64,000 nucleotides of DNA, from NCBI RefSeq assembly GCF_003860525.1, contig NZ_CP034161.1:2480001-2544000 (forward strand), written 5' to 3'. The position numbers and the translations under genes were made by a program. Under the pieces are notes generated by a model. The model saw nothing but the letters and a program-made list of their open reading frames with translations. It did no database searches and was not told where the DNA came from. Positions within the stretch are counted from its first letter, which is position 1. Every line of letters begins with the position of its first letter. Source of the stretch: Epilithonimonas vandammei. GTDB lineage: Bacteria > Bacteroidota > Bacteroidia > Flavobacteriales > Weeksellaceae. Positions 62,643 through 64,000 of the stretch are shown piece by piece.

Positions 62643-64000
62643 TTACATATGAATTGTACGCTTTCCAGTTGCATCCAAAGCAGCTTCTTTTACAGCTTCT
62701 GCGTAAGTTGGGTGTGCGTGTGAACTTCTTGCGATATCTTCTGCACTGGCGCGGAACTCCATTGCGATAACGCCTTCTGCAACCAAATCCGCTGCTCTTG
62801 CTCCAATCATGTGGAAACCTAGAACTTCATCGGTTTTTTCGTCAGCGATGATTTTCACAAATCCGTCTGTGTCACCACTTGCACGGCTTCTTCCTAACGC
62901 TCTCATTGGGAAACTTCCTACTTTATAAGCTACGCCTTCTTCTTTCAGTTGCTCTTCTGTTTTACCTACACCAGCAACTTCTGGCCAAGTATAAACTACT
63001 CCTGGAATCAAATTATAATTGATATGAGGCTTTTGTCCAGCTAAAATTTCAGCTACCAAAGTTCCTTCTTCTTCTGCTTTGTGAGCCAACATTGCACCTT
63101 TGACAACGTCACCAATAGCGTAAATGTTAGAAACATTCGTCTGCAAATGGTCGTTGGTTTTTACTCTTCCTCTCTCATCCAATTCTACACCAGCATTTTC
63201 CAAACCAAGTCCGTCTGTGTATGGTCTTCTACCAACAGAAACCAAAACATAATCGCCTTCGAAGTTTACTTCTTCACCTTTTTTGTTTTTAGCGGTTACT
63301 TTTACAGAATCTCCGTTTCTCTCCACAGCAGAAACCGCTGTAGAAAGTTCGAATTTCATTCCTTGTTTTCTAAGAACTTTTTGTAATTCTTTGGAAAGAG
63401 CGCCGTCCATTCCTGGGATGATTTTGTCCATAAATTCCACCACAGTTACTTGAGAACCTAATCTCAAATAAACTGACCCCAACTCAAGACCAATAACACC
63501 ACCACCAATAACTACCAAATGTTTTGGAATTTCTTTCAAGTTCAAAGCTTCTGTAGAAGTGATGATTCTTTCTTTATCTAAAGTGATGAATGGCAAACTA
63601 GATGGCTTAGAACCAGTTGCGATAATTGTATATTTTGAATCGATGATTTCTGATGAACCATCGTTTTTCGTCACTTTGATTTGAGTTGCAGATTCGAAGC
63701 TTCCAACACCTTCAAAAACAGTGATTTTGTTTTTGTCCATTAGGAAATTGATTCCTTTTGTTGTCTGCTCTACTACTCCGTTTTTACGCTCAATCATTTT
63801 TGCCAAATCTACGTTCGGCTCGTTGATGATGATTCCGTAATCAGCAAACTCGTGTTTTGCTTTTTCGAAATGTTCAGAACTGTCCAGCAAAGCTTTGGAA
63901 GGGATACAACCCACGTTAAGGCAAGTTCCGCCCAATGTAGGATATTTCTCAATAATTGCTGTTTTGAAACCTAATTGCGCAGCTCTGATTGCTGCTACAT
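62643..64000 (-). CDS. lpdA: Dihydrolipoyl dehydrogenase (N-terminus beyond the window)
   Basis: The visible ~452 codons are the E3 component of 2-oxo-acid dehydrogenase complexes. The frame is open to the window edge and reads AAIRAAQLGFKTAIIEKYPT, GGTCLNVGCIPSKALLDSSE (redox-active CysxxxxCys), the NAD-binding VIGGGVIGLELGSVYLRLGS, NIYAIGDVVKGAMLAHKAEE and the C-terminal HAHPTYAEAVKEAALDATGK with the catalytic His-Glu pair. Only the FAD-binding first ~20 residues are missing. The 3' end has its own terminator. Confidence 0.96.
   Translation of the reverse strand, partial: VAAIRAAQLGFKTAIIEKYPTLGGTCLNVGCIPSKALLDSSEHFEKAKHEFADYGIIINEPNVDLAKMIERKNGVVEQTTKGINFLMDKNKITVFEGVGSFESATQIKVTKNDGSSEIIDSKYTIIATGSKPSSLPFITLDKERIITSTEALNLKEIPKHLVVIGGGVIGLELGSVYLRLGSQVTVVEFMDKIIPGMDGALSKELQKVLRKQGMKFELSTAVSAVERNGDSVKVTAKNKKGEEVNFEGDYVLVSVGRRPYTDGLGLENAGVELDERGRVKTNDHLQTNVSNIYAIGDVVKGAMLAHKAEEEGTLVAEILAGQKPHINYNLIPGVVYTWPEVAGVGKTEEQLKEEGVAYKVGSFPMRALGRSRASGDTDGFVKIIADEKTDEVLGFHMIGARAADLVAEGVIAMEFRASAEDIARSSHAHPTYAEAVKEAALDATGKRTIHM

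Overview
The window is AT-rich DNA from a member of the Bacteroidota, class Flavobacteriia, most likely Chryseobacterium, Epilithonimonas or a close relative. The signs are a secreted metalloprotease with a type IX secretion sorting tail, a PafA-type phosphatase, a TonB-dependent receptor, bacterial alpha-2-macroglobulin, LytS/LytTR regulators, an ISAon1-type insertion sequence, and dispersed intergenic repeats of the kind common in these genomes. This placement rests on family recognition, not on a database search.

Positions 1-15,000 form an accessory region. It holds two uncharacterised overlapping genes that share an N-terminal module, a WYL regulator, a type ISP-like restriction-modification enzyme with a DUF2971 gene behind it, the decayed tail of a second such enzyme, a frameshifted HEPN-like gene, an XRE regulator, a CPBP membrane protease and a LytS/LytTR pair. 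A 1.2-kb gene-free stretch follows, with a 34-bp-period array of palindromic sites. A tyrosine recombinase then lies just 3' of a tRNA-Arg/Pro/Ser cluster. The layout suggests a genomic island in tRNA-Arg(TCT) whose other end is outside the window.

Positions 15,400-35,300 are mostly chromosomal core: amidase, prmA, TonB receptor, uvrA, yceI, a TIGR02757 protein, pafA, mdh, pfkA and gapA. Two further restriction-modification loci sit among them: a convergent endonuclease/methylase pair at 22.3-24.3 kb, whose methylase carries its own helix-turn-helix, and a fused Eco57I-like enzyme at 32.4-35.3 kb.

Positions 35,589-43,190 are a small degraded island in tRNA-Gln(TTG). A 19-bp repeat of the tRNA 3' end bounds it, and paired 12-bp repeats lie at both ends. 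It carries the most unusual cassette in the window: a candidate precursor peptide, a strong hairpin behind it, a small secreted protein, a carboxypeptidase-regulatory-like protein, a class I isoprenoid-synthase-like enzyme, a squalene-cyclase-like protein with a DxDD motif, and an M50 protease with a PqqD-like N-terminus. The operon ends at the relic of a second tRNA attachment site, then a broken ABC exporter and an ISAon1-type element. This looks like a ribosomal-peptide pathway combined with terpenoid-type enzymes.

Positions 43,300-64,000 return to core genes: menE-like, arfB, a DUF922 protein, cdd, recF behind a toxin-antitoxin pair, outer-membrane proteins, a UbiA-like protein, a very large alpha-2-macroglobulin gene containing in-frame copies of dispersed repeats, a reprolysin-like protease, two beta-barrel proteins, aroB, and lpd, which runs off the window.
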